Assembly: GCA_022414725.1 (NCBI GenBank)
Contig: CM039466.1
Coordinates: 39,416,763-39,480,762 of the forward strand
DNA length: 64,000 nucleotides
Direction of reading: 5' to 3'
DNA from: Microglena sp. YARC
Taxonomy: Eukaryota > Chlorophyta > Chlorophyceae > Chlamydomonadales > Chlamydomonadaceae
Shown here piece after piece: positions 59,001 to 62,941 of the stretch (the first letter of the stretch is position 1; every line of letters begins with the position of its first letter). A model generated the notes under the pieces. It saw nothing but the letters and a program-made list of their open reading frames with translations, had not been told where the DNA came from and did no database searches. The position numbers and the translations under genes were made by a program.

Positions 59001-61532
59001 AGGGATCATGATGGCCACCGTGGGAGGGAAACAGCAGGTGGGAGGGTGGGGCATTGAATACCATAGTTTGTATTTTCAGCTATGGCAGCAGCTTTTAGGC
59101 ATCTCCCTGAGCAGGCCACTGTACTAAGCCCCAAGATGTTGACAGTTCTGGACAGAGGATTATGTCAGCTTCCAGATACACTAGGTTGCATCAGCTTTGG
59201 CTGAATAGTAAGCCAGGGGAACTGCCTAAAAGCTGCTGTTTATTGCTGAACAGAATAACTCTGCCGAGTACTAAGAAGTAAGCCAGTTATTGGGTGGTGG
59301 TGGTATTTGACTATGGGGATCGTAATGCCCACTATGACAGGGCAACAGCAGGTGGGAGGGTGAGGAATTAGGTACAAGGAGTAAGCCAGTTATTGAGTTA
59401 TTGGGTTGACTCCCAAAACTCAAGAACTACCAGGTTCCACCCAAAGTGTGCAACGCACACAACCTACCCCAAACAAAACCCACACGAAACTACCCCCCAA
59501 AACTACTGGGTGATGGCAGGGTTTAACTATGGGGATCATGATGGCCACTAGATATGCCTGTTGTAACGGATTAGAATCGTTACACCATAGCGACATTCGG
59601 CAAAGAAGAATGATGTCCGAGTACTAATCCTCTAGTACATATACCCATTACTCCCGTTACACATGAGCAACAGCAGGAGGGAGGGTGAGGCTATGGGGAT
59701 TTAACATATATCCAGTTATTGGATGTTGGTCGTGTTTGACTGAGGAGAGGATGGTGGCCATGATGGCTGTATGGTAGAATGTGGTTGGTGAGATGTTGAG
59801 GATGAAAGAGTAAGCCAGTCATTAGGTAATGGCTGTGTTGGGGTATGGGAACCGGGACTGCAAATGTGGCTGTGTTACAGCATGTGGTTGGTGAGATGTT
59901 GGGGATGAAATAGTAAGCCAGTCATTGGGTTATGGCCATGTTTTTGTATGGTAAATGTGTTACCGCATGTTGGAGGGTTGGGCATTGGTTACAAAGGGGT
60001 GGCCGGTTATTGGATTATTGGGCTAGCCCCCAAAACTCAAGACCAACTGGTGAGGATGCATATGCCAAGCACACCAAAGTGTGAAACACACACAAACCCC
60101 AAACCACACAAAACCCACACCAAACTACCCCCCAAAACTCAAGACCTACTGGTGAGGATGCATATGCCAAGCACACCAAAGTGCGCAACACACACAAACA
60201 CCACACAAAAATAAACCCTGTCTTGAGTTAACCTTAATATAGAACTGACTGAGTTTAAGATAAGAGAATATAGGACTGACTGAGTCAAAGATAAGAGAAT
60301 ATAGGACTGACTGGGTTAAAGATAAGAGAATATAGGACTGACTGGGTTAAAGATAAGAGAATATAGGACTGACTGAGTTAAAACAAGAGAATATAGGACT
60401 GACTAAGTTAAAGATAAGAGAATATAGGACTGACTGAGTTAAAGATAAGAGAATATAGGACTGACTGAGTTAAAGATAAGAGAATATAGGACTGACTGAG
60501 TTAAAACAAGAGAATATAGGGCTGACTGAGTTAAAGATAAGAGAATATAGGACTGACTGAGTTAAAACAAGAGAATATAGGACTGACTAAGTTAAAGATA
60601 AGAGAATATAGGACTGACTGAGTTAAAGATAAGAGAATATAGGACTGACTGAGTTAAAGATAAGAGAATATAGGACTGACTGAGTTAAAACAAGAGAATA
60701 TAGGGCTGACTGAGTTAAAGATAAGAGAATATAGGACTGACCGAGTTAAAGATAAGAGCACATAGGACTGACTGGGTTTAAGTTCATTTTATTTTTGGCC
60801 AAGAACTTTCGTGTATTGATGATGAAGGCCCAAGCATGTTCAATGTCGGTGTTAATGTTACCACCTCAGCACATCCAACATTGGCCAATAATTATCGTGT
60901 ATTGTTGATCAAGGACCTATCATGTTCTGTTTCTGGTGTTAACACTACTCATAGAGTCATAGGCACCTCAACACGACCTATTATTGCCAAAAAAATTAAT
61001 GTACTTTTGATGAAGGCCCTAGCATGTTCAGTTTCTGCTGTCTCTCATGATCACCTCAGCACGGCCAACCAAGATCAACCACTTACGCTTATTGTTGATG
61101 AAGGCACTAGCATGTTCAGTTTCTGCCGGTTCTCATGATCACCTCAGCACGCCCAACCAAGATCAACCACTAACGCGTATTGTTGATGAAGGCACTAGCA
61201 TGTTCAGTTTTCGGCGTCCATGTAACCATCTCAGCAGGGTCAACGAACGCTAACCAAGACCAACTACTAATGTGTAATGGTGATGAATGCACAAGCAATC
61301 ATGTGTGGGTAGGAGGGGGTGGTTCTCACCCCTCGATCTCACATTTGCAGGTTCAGTGCTTGCTGTTTCTCACAACCACCTCAGCTCGGCCAACTGACAC
61401 CAACCAAGACCAAGTACTTCCGTGTGTTGTTGATGAAGGCACTAGCAATCATGACAGGAATGAGCATGCGGATGATGACCAGTGCTCTGGTCGATGCCTG
61501 GCCTGTGGTCCACTGGATAACCCTCGCCAGAC
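40177..61532 (-). CDS. SLC13/SAC1-like anion transporter with four RCK_C domains, partial gene (13 internal exons)
   Basis: Exons, minus strand: 61532-61422, 58536-58444, 57344-57206, 56413-56289, 55172-55068, 53885-53701, 50807-50615, 49348-49239, 47742-47614, 45632-45498, 43887-43789, 41402-41196, 40304-40177. Joined they give 1759 nt, about 586 codons, with no stop and all junctions in phase. Order of parts: N-terminal membrane half with INNT|PIVAV and GGTCTLIGTSTNLV (SLC13 signature), RCK_C 1 (DLLVGLKVPRDSPLVG), RCK_C 2 (ITVKMGSLLSGKSIRD), RCK_C 3 (YLIPEGSQLAGKTVSE), RCK_C 4 (VVVATHSPLIGKTVRD), then the second membrane half (MWIALAILIAMITVQ; HLWPAAMLTAVLMM). This is the layout of Chlamydomonas SAC1/SLT proteins, which import sulfate with Na+ or regulate sulfur responses. 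By family, RCK_C domains act as cytosolic regulatory modules. The substrate cannot be read here. The N-terminal helices and most of the C-terminal half are missing. It may be a functional gene with giant introns or a decaying one; the conserved frame favours function. Confidence 0.88.
40310..40530. repeat. GGTAGTGGTCGTGGGT minisatellite
   Basis: G/T-rich units directly upstream (gene sense) of the exon 13 acceptor; on the sense strand it is an ACC/CACGACC-rich tract that may act as the pyrimidine tract. A similar GT-rich patch lies at 40645-40682. Confidence 0.85.
40561..40640 (-). pseudogene. Decayed copy of exon 13
   Basis: Acceptor CACCTCGCAG followed by GTGGTTCAATCTTG and CATCCACTTGTGGCCTGCTG matches exon 13 closely. 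Indels bring a TGA into frame, and the sequence diverges before the exon end, with no donor. Confidence 0.8.
40830..41160 (-). repeat. Three decayed copies of exon 12 end and donor
   Basis: Copies at 40830-40897, 40944-41023 and 41068-41155 read VPENAPQSSSNMWIALAIVT, VPESAPQSSSNMWNDLALLF and a stop-containing version. The middle copy keeps the GTGCAG|GTGGGT donor. Each lacks the RCK part and an acceptor. Confidence 0.88.
41196..41402 (-). CDS. Transporter exon 12 (end of RCK_C 4, next helix)
   Basis: Acceptor CTTTACACAG, then GGCGAGCGCTTG. It reads GERLKQKIGDITLLAGDLLL, completing RCK_C 4, then VDTSDQFLVLHDGDNTVFSL and VSEVPKSAPQKSSK, and enters the second membrane half with MWIALAILIAMITVQ. 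Ends GTGCAG before GTGGGT (phase 0). 207 bp. Confidence 0.93.
41403..42440 (-). repeat. Decayed copies of exon 12 acceptor side
   Basis: Copies of the exon 12 start lie at 41472-41537 (intact acceptor, open frame), 41608-41671 (in-frame TAA), 42258-42320 and about 42385-42425, each followed upstream by AGAGAAGGCAGAGGTTGGAT-like intron. Only the first half of the exon is copied. Confidence 0.87.
41819..42010. repeat. TA microsatellite with GGTATATC spacers
   Basis: Long TATATA tracts interrupted about six times by ATGGTATATC(TACAGCATG). Translated, it gives only IYIYIY read-throughs. Confidence 0.96.
42440..42798 (-). repeat. Tandem ~95-125 bp repeats in intron 11
   Basis: Units share CAGAGATTGACA, ATTTTAGC(C/T)(A/G)G-CTGGT and AAGTTGCTGGCTGAAGCTAT. 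They look like older relatives of the exon 12 upstream copies (AGAAGGCAGAGGTTGGATAT). The array continues at 43559-43660 beyond the transposon. 43661-43788 shows nothing notable. Confidence 0.78.
42799..43550. mobile_element. 752-bp non-autonomous hAT-like transposon
   Basis: Starts TAGGGTTGGG and ends CCCAACCCTA, perfect 10-bp inverted ends. It is flanked by a perfect 8-bp target duplication AATATAAG (42791-42798 and 43551-43558), the length typical of hAT elements. Subterminal ACGTATA-type motifs occur at both ends. No transposase frame is present. It splits a tandem copy array in intron 11, which resumes after it at 43559. Confidence 0.92.
43789..43887 (-). CDS. Transporter exon 11 (start of RCK_C 4)
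   Basis: Acceptor TCTTGCCTCAG, then GTAGTGGTTGCC. It reads VVVATHSPLIGKTVRDSRFR and TKYNAAIVGVHRR, and ends CGCAGA before GTGAGT (phase 0). It has the SPLIGKTVRDSRFRxxYNAAIVxVHR motif of RCK_C domains in SAC1/SLT-type carriers. Confidence 0.93.
44215..44935 (+). repeat. CATCCATC / ATCAACAT low-complexity repeat
   Basis: Degenerate units of 40-60 bp with CATCCATCCATA, TCAATTGCCATGTTTATCAA and CATATA, grading into the exon 10 donor-copy array. Before it, 43975-44015 resembles the exon 11 start (GGGTTGTGGGTTGCAATTAC), and 44035-44080 is a head of the ~130-bp repeat. Confidence 0.8.
44600..45495 (-). repeat. Tandem decayed copies of exon 10 end and donor
   Basis: About ten partial copies of TACCTGCACCAGCCGTCTCT (plus strand; exon 10 end RRLVQ with GTA donor) alternate with GTGCCATGTTAA and CACTTTGTTCAGGCC. 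Several units have also picked up the head of the ~130-bp interspersed repeat (TGTATGTTACAGTCCAGGGG), giving a compound unit of about 140 bp at 44995-45440. Confidence 0.88.
45498..45632 (-). CDS. Transporter exon 10 (end of RCK_C 3, linker)
   Basis: Acceptor CTCCCTATCTAG, then GAGGGTGACACC. It reads EGDTLWFYSDLEGLSFLFSF and RGMQNIEKKQIKKAGVDALE, ending RRLVQ before GTACGG (phase 0). AGDTLWFYGD-like segments are characteristic of SAC1/SLT proteins. Confidence 0.9.
45720..46170 (-). repeat. Decayed copies of exon 10 acceptor side
   Basis: Copies at 45725-45800 (with an intact acceptor, CCTAGATAGTG on the plus strand), 45905-45962 and 46138-46162 keep CTGTAGAACCACAG, corresponding to LWFYSDLEG. 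The last two flank the GC-rich insertion. Confidence 0.85.
45972..46136 (-). mobile_element. GC-rich insertion with Helitron-like 3' end
   Basis: About 165 bp, far more GC-rich than its surroundings, sits between two fragments of an exon 10 copy. On the minus strand it ends with the hairpin CCCGTCGGGACGACGGG, eight bases, CTAG, then T: the hairpin plus CTRR|T arrangement of Helitron 3' termini. I could not fix a 5' TC end. It also holds a GGAGTC/GGAGTT direct repeat (46090-46130). Confidence 0.45.
46638..46810 (+). repeat. ~87-bp direct duplication
   Basis: Two tandem units share CCAGGGACAGCGTCTTGGCA, TTTGAAAGCTATGATAATTC and TGTGCCTCGATAACTAGTAG with only a few differences. Confidence 0.93.
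46881..47020 (-). mobile_element. ~130-bp interspersed repeat, minus-strand copy
   Basis: The reverse complement starts with TATG repeats, then GTTACAGTCCAGGGTAGAC, AAAGGGACTTGCCCAAC and CATGAACTAAAACCCAAAC, and ends CCAACGGGGGCCCTGAGG. It lies within the exon 9 copy array. Confidence 0.8.
47614..47742 (-). CDS. Transporter exon 9 (RCK_C 3 core)
   Basis: Acceptor TCTATTACCAG, then GGCTCGCAG. It reads GSQLAGKTVSEVGLAGMRGI and YLAHLDRADGTFLKVESP, ending STVLE before GTATGC (phase 0). This is the SxLxGKTVxExGLxGxxGIxLxxxxR pattern of RCK_C. Confidence 0.92.
47745..48000. repeat. GGTGGGTGG minisatellite with copies of exon 9 acceptor
   Basis: G/T-rich units interrupted by GAGACCTGGTAATAGTAAGA (47828) and GAGCCCTGGCAACAGAAAGA (47910). 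Both are copies of the exon 9 acceptor region GAGCCCTGGTAATAGAAAGA. Confidence 0.83.
48003..48130 (+). repeat. ~28-bp AAGTACTACAAGGCAAG repeat
   Basis: Four to five degenerate units of ACATAAAAAGTACTACAAGG and CAAGTTACA. Confidence 0.75.
48225..48352 (+). mobile_element. ~130-bp interspersed repeat, plus-strand copy
   Basis: It begins after TATG repeats with TTACAGTCCAGGGGTAGG, then AAAGGGACTTGCCCAAC, GATGAACTGAACCCCAAAC and ends CCAACGGGGGTCCTGAG. It matches 46881-47020 in reverse. Head-only fragments occur at 44040, 45003, 45130, 45270, 45410 and 58948. Perhaps a SINE; no tRNA boxes or poly(A) seen, so unclassified. Confidence 0.8.
48585..48680. repeat. Long G homopolymer and A run
   Basis: About 28 consecutive G, more G with two interruptions, then a run of about 18 A near 48652. 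Length calls in such runs are unreliable. Confidence 0.93.
48790..48882. repeat. G run followed by CT microsatellite
   Basis: About 33 G followed by a TCTCTC tract of about 50 bp. 48883-49200 shows no recognisable feature. Confidence 0.95.
49239..49348 (-). CDS. Transporter exon 8 (linker and first strand of RCK_C 3)
   Basis: Acceptor GCTGGTGCAG, then GCTCTGAATTCC; the C of exon 7 completes Arg. It reads SEFQTESDEFQANFDSIEWV and KSQAGTEYMTGYLIPE. To continue in frame into exon 9 (GSQLAGK) it must end CCCGAG before GCTAGT, a GC donor. The resulting YLIPEGSQLAGKTVSE is a standard RCK_C start. No edge copies of this exon were noticed. Confidence 0.85.
49479..49740 (+). repeat. 41-bp minisatellite derived from exon 7 donor
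   Basis: About six tandem copies of CATCCATTGATCACAAGCAG followed by TACACAAAACATATTCACTTG. TTCACTTGCATCCATTGATC resembles the exon 7 donor region on the plus strand, TTCACTTACGTCCGTCAATG, so the minisatellite probably grew from a copied splice site. Confidence 0.8.
49754..49856 (-). repeat. ~100-bp dispersed repeat, copy 1 (inverted partner at 62170)
   Basis: Its reverse complement (CGGTGACTATAGCTAGCTC, GTGTCCTTAAC, TACACGGATGTAAC, ATTTCAATTT) matches 62170-62267 at most positions. Family unknown; no terminal repeats seen. Confidence 0.82.
50615..50807 (-). CDS. Transporter exon 7 (RCK_C 2)
   Basis: Acceptor CTTGTGTAG, then ATCACTGTGAAG. A complete RCK_C domain: ITVKMGSLLSGKSIRDIGFR, SRFGAVVLGVKRAVKVKYRY and EGNLGDIVLEEGDELLIDG. 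It shows the usual LxGKxIRDxxFRxxFGAxVLxVxR and GDxxLxxGDxLLL elements. Ends GGAC before GTAAGT (phase 1). Confidence 0.92.
50820..50945 (+). repeat. ~55-bp tandem repeat in intron 6
   Basis: Two to three units of GGGCAGCCGGTAGGACTTTG and ATTATCATTTGAAGG next to the exon 7 acceptor. Confidence 0.72.
50995..51440 (+). repeat. GCACTAACT/AGGCTGCT tandem repeat
   Basis: Eight or more units of about 45-60 bp built from ACTAACTTTGAAGTATCACT, AGGCTGCTAAAGC and GCTAACTAAGGCT, with variable deletions. Confidence 0.88.
51480..51660. repeat. G/A-rich minisatellite
   Basis: Almost only G and A: GGGAAGGGGAGGGG-type units. Confidence 0.85.
51765..52012 (+). repeat. GGAGGTGGGTTGG minisatellite
   Basis: About 15 units of GGTGGGTTGGATTGGA and shorter variants. 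Open frames on both strands here are periodic artefacts. Confidence 0.9.
52205..52508 (+). repeat. 42-bp minisatellite
   Basis: About seven copies of GCTGAAAGCACAGTGAGCAA followed by ATACAATGCAAAAGCAGTTCAG, with some copies shortened to GTTGAAAACACAGAGC. Confidence 0.9.
52534..53000 (+). repeat. ~140-bp tandem repeat
   Basis: Three full and two partial units with ACCAAGAAGTTCAGGTA, GGCATAGTATTAAGGGAGC, CTACCTGGACAGTGCTACCA and GCAGTGCAGCTACCAGG. Confidence 0.87.
53048..53120. repeat. TA then GA microsatellite
   Basis: About 16 bp of TA followed by about 55 bp of GA dinucleotides. 53121-53380 shows nothing further that I can name. Confidence 0.97.
53390..53634. mobile_element. 245-bp MITE with TAGTGCGGTTCAG inverted ends
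   Basis: The left end TAGTGCGGTTCAG and right end CTGAACCGCACTA are perfect 13-bp inverted repeats. Subterminal AAATCGAATTTG and AAATTCGATTTCG also pair loosely. CCATG stands on both outer sides (a 5-bp duplication). Alternatively the TIR is GTGCGGTTCAG with a TA duplication, as in Tc1/mariner MITEs. There is no coding capacity. Confidence 0.8.
53701..53885 (-). CDS. Transporter exon 6 (end of RCK_C 1 and linker)
   Basis: Acceptor GGCTTGCAG, then ATGATGTACTC; with the G of exon 5 it reads AEDDVLSFAGDLTMVGALST, completing RCK_C 1 (compare the family pattern GDxLxFxG). A polar linker (NESDDPLELETGRDSFNRP, DPQLIEKSNLLK) leads to the next domain. Ends CTCAAG before GTAGAT, phase 0. Confidence 0.87.
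53930..54735 (-). repeat. Seven decayed copies of exon 6 acceptor side
   Basis: Units of roughly 100-130 bp at about 53935, 54060, 54190, 54330, 54440, 54525 and 54640 retain CCCACCAT(T)GTCAAATC and GGAGA..ACATCATCTGC on the plus strand. This corresponds to exon 6 DDVLSFAGDLTMVGA plus its acceptor, and is followed by AATTTGAATTTG-rich intron sequence. Confidence 0.85.
54781..55020 (-). repeat. Two decayed copies of exon 5 end and donor
   Basis: Copies at about 54785-54875 and 54935-55015 match the exon 5 end (GGCCTGTCCCTGGTG, CCATGGGGGCACCACATTGC) and its GTGGGT-type donor. Between them are ACC microsatellites (54738-54755, 54890-54905, 55024-55044). Confidence 0.83.
55068..55172 (-). CDS. 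Transporter exon 5 (RCK_C 1 core)
   Basis: Acceptor GTTTGCTCAG, then TTGAAGCCGC; joined to the G of exon 4 it reads VEAAGLRHLEGLFLVTVTRG, then GTTLHAVGPELTLAE. This is the LRGLxGLxLxxxxR pattern of the RCK_C fold in SAC1-like proteins. Ends GCAGAAG before GTGGGT (phase 1). Confidence 0.88.
55185..55650 (+). repeat. Tandem repeat of ~70-90 bp upstream of exon 5
   Basis: Six or so units contain GAGGTGGTAAGTCTGG, a tract such as TCCACAACAGTTTATTCGG, and TTTAGGGTTCA. The TTTAGGG heptamer occurs once per unit and is not tandem, so this is not telomeric DNA. Confidence 0.85.
55690..56110 (+). repeat. C/CA-rich tandem repeat of ~100 bp
   Basis: Four to five units of CCCCCC-rich and CACACA-rich sequence with TCCCGTTCCCTCTATGAGGG and TTGTTGTAGTGGATCCCC. 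CA microsatellites at 55973-55998 and 56069-56092. 56205-56260 has GTCA and GGCA microsatellites. Confidence 0.88.
56289..56413 (-). CDS. Transporter exon 4 (last helix of first half, start of RCK_C 1)
   Basis: Acceptor CTACCTGCAG, then GGGGTTATCC; the first G completes the Trp codon begun in exon 3, giving YAAWGLSFMIMFSSYFSG, a membrane helix. A linker (SGVSSSQIS) leads into DLLVGLKVPRDSPLVGVS, the first strand of RCK_C 1. Ends GTGTCAG before GTATGT (phase 1). Confidence 0.88.
56414..57085. repeat. 11/13-bp GTAGCATCAGG minisatellite abutting acceptor of exon 4
   Basis: About 55 copies of GTAGCATCAGG with optional extra GG, and occasional GCTAGCATCA and ACCAGCTAGC variants. On the sense strand the array reads GATGCTACCCCT and runs directly into the CTGCAG acceptor, so it occupies the place of the polypyrimidine tract. 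57086-57205 is AT-rich unique intron. Confidence 0.93.
57206..57344 (-). CDS. Transporter exon 3 (GGTCTLIGTSTNLV signature)
   Basis: Acceptor CCGCCACAG, then CTATCTTTGG; with the G of exon 2 the join reads CLSYSAIFGGTCTLIGTSTN. GGTCTLIGTSTNLV is the GGxxTxxGTxxN-type signature of SLC13/DASS carriers, in the substrate and Na+ site region. It continues ISGFYAVKYRDEPPIGIFD and IALYGIAYAAW. Phase and homology require it to end GCATG before GCAAGT, a GC donor; the nearby GTCTAC would break the frame into exon 4. Confidence 0.9.
57345..57830 (-). repeat. Partial copies of exon 3 start, with G-rich minisatellite
   Basis: Two decayed copies of the exon 3 start lie upstream in the gene: 57505-57580 (reads FFGGTCTLIGASTNLI) and 57715-57800 (reads ICGGICTLIGTSTP). 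Each keeps an AG-type acceptor. They are separated by GGGGTGGGG-rich sequence at 57360-57500 and 57640-57725. Neither copy has a donor in the phase exon 4 needs. Confidence 0.82.
57870..58080. repeat. G-rich polypurine minisatellite
   Basis: Tandem GGGGA units with a G run at 57879-57892 and repeated GGGTACCCTGGACT-type segments (57890, 58030). Only G and A over most of the stretch. The remaining intron, 58081-58370, shows nothing recognisable. Confidence 0.88.
58375..58446 (-). repeat. 18-bp tandem copies of exon 2 donor
   Basis: On the minus strand, CTCAGCTACTCGGGTAAGTC is followed by two further 18-bp repeats, CTCAGCTACATGGGTAAGGC and a CGTGGGTAAGGC version, and a decayed CTTAGCTGCATG. 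Three consecutive GGGTAAG donors are thus spaced exactly six codons apart. Confidence 0.8.
58444..58536 (-). CDS. Transporter exon 2 (helix PIVAVMIPIVMAW)
   Basis: Acceptor GTTGCACAG, then CCATCGTTGCC; the first codon is completed by the C of exon 1 to give Pro. The peptide PIVAVMIPIVMAWARCSNQ continues to KAILICLSYS. Ends TACTCGG before GTAAGT (phase 1). In the SLC13 family this segment follows the NNTP loop in the first membrane half. Confidence 0.87.
59073..59250 (+). mobile_element. Foldback/MITE-like element, copy A
   Basis: The left end TTCAGCTATGGCAGCAGCTT and the right end, whose complement is TTCAGCAATAAACAGCAGCT, form imperfect terminal inverted repeats of about 35 bp (continuing TTTTAGGCA). 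The interior (GACAGTTCTGGACAG, ACTAGGTTGCATCAG, TTTGGCTGAA) matches copy B at 62942-63126 in reverse. There is no coding capacity and no clear target duplication. Confidence 0.72.
59400..59510 (+). repeat. CA/ACC-rich ~100-bp repeat, copy 1
   Basis: GGGTTGACTCCCAAAACTCA, then CACCCAAAGTGTGCAACGCA and CCACACGAAACTACCCCCC. The same unit recurs twice at 60005-60215. Confidence 0.7.
59565..59662. mobile_element. Short element with GTAACGG/CCGTTAC inverted ends
   Basis: About 95 bp starting TTGTAACGGATTAG and ending ACTCCCGTTACACA, with an internal CGTTACACCATAGCG. It interrupts the acceptor-side copies of exon 2. It could be a small TIR element or a solo terminal fragment; family unknown. Confidence 0.45.
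60005..60215 (+). repeat. CA/ACC-rich ~100-bp repeat, two tandem copies
   Basis: Two near-identical units with CCCCCAAAACTCAAGACC, CTGGTGAGGATGCATATGCC and AAGCACACCAAAGTG followed by CACACAAAC-rich sequence, related to 59400-59510. Confidence 0.8.
60234..60778 (+). repeat. 30/31-bp minisatellite
   Basis: About 17 tandem copies of ATAGGACTGACTGAGTTAAA followed by GATAAGAGAAT (31 bp) or ACAAGAGAAT (30 bp). The two lengths alternate in a repeating higher-order pattern. Confidence 0.93.
60815..61405 (-). repeat. Tandem decayed copies of exon 1 end and donor
   Basis: Five or so partial copies spaced roughly 90-130 bp apart keep GCCTTCATCAACAAT-like sequence (exon 1 end on the minus strand) followed by intron sequence TTGGTCTTGGTTGG. 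The donor position reads GTAAGT in the copy near 61080, GTTAGT near 61170, and GA- or ATAAT-type in others. None has the full exon or an acceptor. Confidence 0.78.
61422..61532 (-). CDS. Transporter exon 1 of window (membrane half, NNT motif)
   Basis: Acceptor TAACCAG precedes GTCTGGCG; the exon starts with two bases completing a Gly codon. It reads LARVIQWTTGQASTR, then the helix ALVIIRMLIPVMIASAFINNT. INNT plus the next exon's PIVAV gives the conserved NNTP loop of SLC13 carriers. Phase requires the exon to end in ACA C, but the next bases are GGAAGT rather than GTAAGT, a donor defect or sequence error. Decayed copies of this exon's end, two with GT, lie downstream at 60815-61400. Confidence 0.82.
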
Positions 61533-61559
61533 CTGGTTAGCAGAAAAGGTGTCTTGATG

Positions 61560-61670
61560 TGGTGTGTGCATGGGAGCAGTGAAAGGCTTTGTTGGTGTGT
61601 GTGTGTGTCTGTGTGTGCTTGTCTGTGTGTGCTTGTGTGCAGGTGGGAGGGAGGGAGGGGATTATGCTCC
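61560..61670. repeat. GT microsatellite-rich stretch
   Basis: TGTGTGTGTG and CTTGTGTGTG tracts followed by GGGAGGGAGGG, just upstream of exon 1 of the window. No upstream transporter exon recognised. Confidence 0.8.
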
Positions 61671-61675
61671 CAGTT

Positions 61676-62036
61676 CTAATAAGTGAATGATGCCCTCAGT
61701 GCTAATAAGTGAATGATGCTCTAATAAGTGAATGATGCTCTCAGTGCTAATAAGTGAATGATGCTCTCAGTGCTAATAAGTAAATGATGCTCTCAGTGCT
61801 AATAAGTAAATGATGCTCTCAGTGCTAATAAGTGAATGATGCCCTCAGTGCTAATAAGTGAATGATGCTCTAATAAGTGAATGATGCTCTCAGTGCTAAT
61901 AAGTGAATGATGCTCTCAGTGCTAATCAGTGAATGATGCTCTCAGTGCTAATAAGTAAATGATGCTCTCAGTGCTAATAAGTAAATGATGCTCTCAGTGC
62001 TAATAAGTAAATGATGCTCTCAGTGCTAATAAGTGA
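61676..62036 (+). repeat. 26-bp minisatellite
   Basis: About 14 copies of CTAATAAGTGAATGATGCTC followed by TCAGTG, some shortened by loss of the last part. Confidence 0.93.
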
Positions 62037-62052
62037 AATGAAGCACGTTCGT

Positions 62053-62170
62053 TGAGTAAGCAGATGTACTGCATGCAGGCATGAGTAAGCAGATGTACTG
62101 CATGCAGGCATGAGTAAGCAGATGTACTGCATGCAGGCATGCGCAAGCACATGTACTGTATGCAGGCATC
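62053..62170 (+). repeat. 29-bp minisatellite
   Basis: Four copies of GAGTAAGCAGATGTACTGCA followed by TGCAGGCAT. A stray copy follows the dispersed repeat at 62273-62303. Confidence 0.92.
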
Positions 62171-62267
62171 GGTGACTATAGCTAGCTCAGGCTGAAGCTG
62201 TGGTGTCCTTAACATGACGTCCTGTGAATAACTATATTACACGGATGTAACCATTTCAATTTCAATA
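62170..62267 (+). repeat. ~100-bp dispersed repeat, copy 2
   Basis: CGGTGACTATAGCTAGCTCA through CACGGATGTAACCATTTCAA, matching the reverse complement of 49754-49856. It splits the 29-bp minisatellite: GCAGGCATGAGTAAGCAGAT resumes after it, so it looks inserted. Confidence 0.82.
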
Positions 62268-62351
62268 GGCAGGCATGAGTAAGCAGATGCACTACATACA
62301 GGCACATATATGTGTATTCAGCTTTAGATTGTTTTATTTTAAATGAGGCAT

Positions 62352-62490
62352 AGTAATGGAATCTGTTAACCAACCAGGATAGTCTAAGCTGATAACATAC
62401 ATTTTACTAATTAGTTGATTTAGTAATGGAACCTTTGAACCAACCAGGATAGTCTAAGCTGATAACATACATTTTACTAATTAGTTGATT
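62352..62490 (+). repeat. ~70-bp direct duplication
   Basis: Two tandem units with TAATGGAA(T/C)C, AACCAACCAGGATAGTCTAA and CATACATTTTACTAATTAGT, nearly identical. Confidence 0.93.
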
Positions 62491-62584
62491 TCAAGCCTAA
62501 TAAGTATAATGGGGGTGTTGGGAGTGGTGCCACAAGGGAGCATGCAGGCCCTCTTAACGACATGCAGGCATGAGCATGCAGATC

Positions 62585-62680
62585 TAGTGCACGCAGAAGA
62601 GGGTGGTGCTCTCGCATGGGCTCGGAAGAAAGTGCCCATAGTGTCCTGGGTTCGAATCCTGGCAGTTGTTCTGTCAAATC
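62585..62680 (+). mobile_element. tRNA-derived SINE-like fragment
   Basis: CTGGGTTCGAATCCTGG is a pol III B box with a T-arm-like stem and TTCGAAT loop. Upstream GCATGGGCTCGGAAG recurs near 63708. I cannot fold a full cloverleaf, so a SINE head is more likely than a tRNA gene. Confidence 0.5.
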
Positions 62681-62699
62681 TCCAAGTGCTCATCTTCTA

Positions 62700-62880
62700 A
62701 TGGATAATCATCCGCCCTACGGGATTATTAAGTGCCAGTGTTGTTTCATAGATAATGCCAGAATTATTAAGTGCCAGTGTTGTTGAATAGATAATCATCC
62801 GCCCTACGGGATTATTAAGTGCCAGTGTTGTTTCATTTAGTGCCAATGTTGCATTATTAGATGCCAGTGTTGTTTAAACA
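62700..62880 (+). repeat. TAATCATCCGCCCTACGGGATTA-type tandem repeat
   Basis: ATAATCATCCGCCCTACGGG plus ATTATTAAGTGCCAGTGTTG occurs twice in full and several times in part. The unit core is a weak palindrome (TAATC...GGATTA). Confidence 0.82.
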
Positions 62881-62941
62881 AGCGCCAGCCTTCTTTAATA
62901 AAGCGACGGATTGTGCTCTGCTCACAATGCTAGTGTATTCC

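Larger units (their letters stand above)
58540..60010 (-). repeat. Tandem decayed copies of exon 2 acceptor side
   Basis: About eight partial copies of the exon 2 start with its acceptor (GATCATGATGGCCA / GGCAACAGCAGGTGGGAGGG on the plus strand). At 58550-58890 they form a neat ~95-bp array with GAGTAAGCCAG and TTCGGTGATGGCGG. Towards 60000 they become more divergent, for example GGCTGTGTTACAGCATGTGG near 59870. Confidence 0.75.

Noticed and set aside
62640..62665. tRNA gene at GGTTCGAATCC
   Set aside because: The B box and T-arm fit, but I could not find matching acceptor, D and anticodon stems at proper spacing. The same motif with different flanks at 63518 suggests a SINE.
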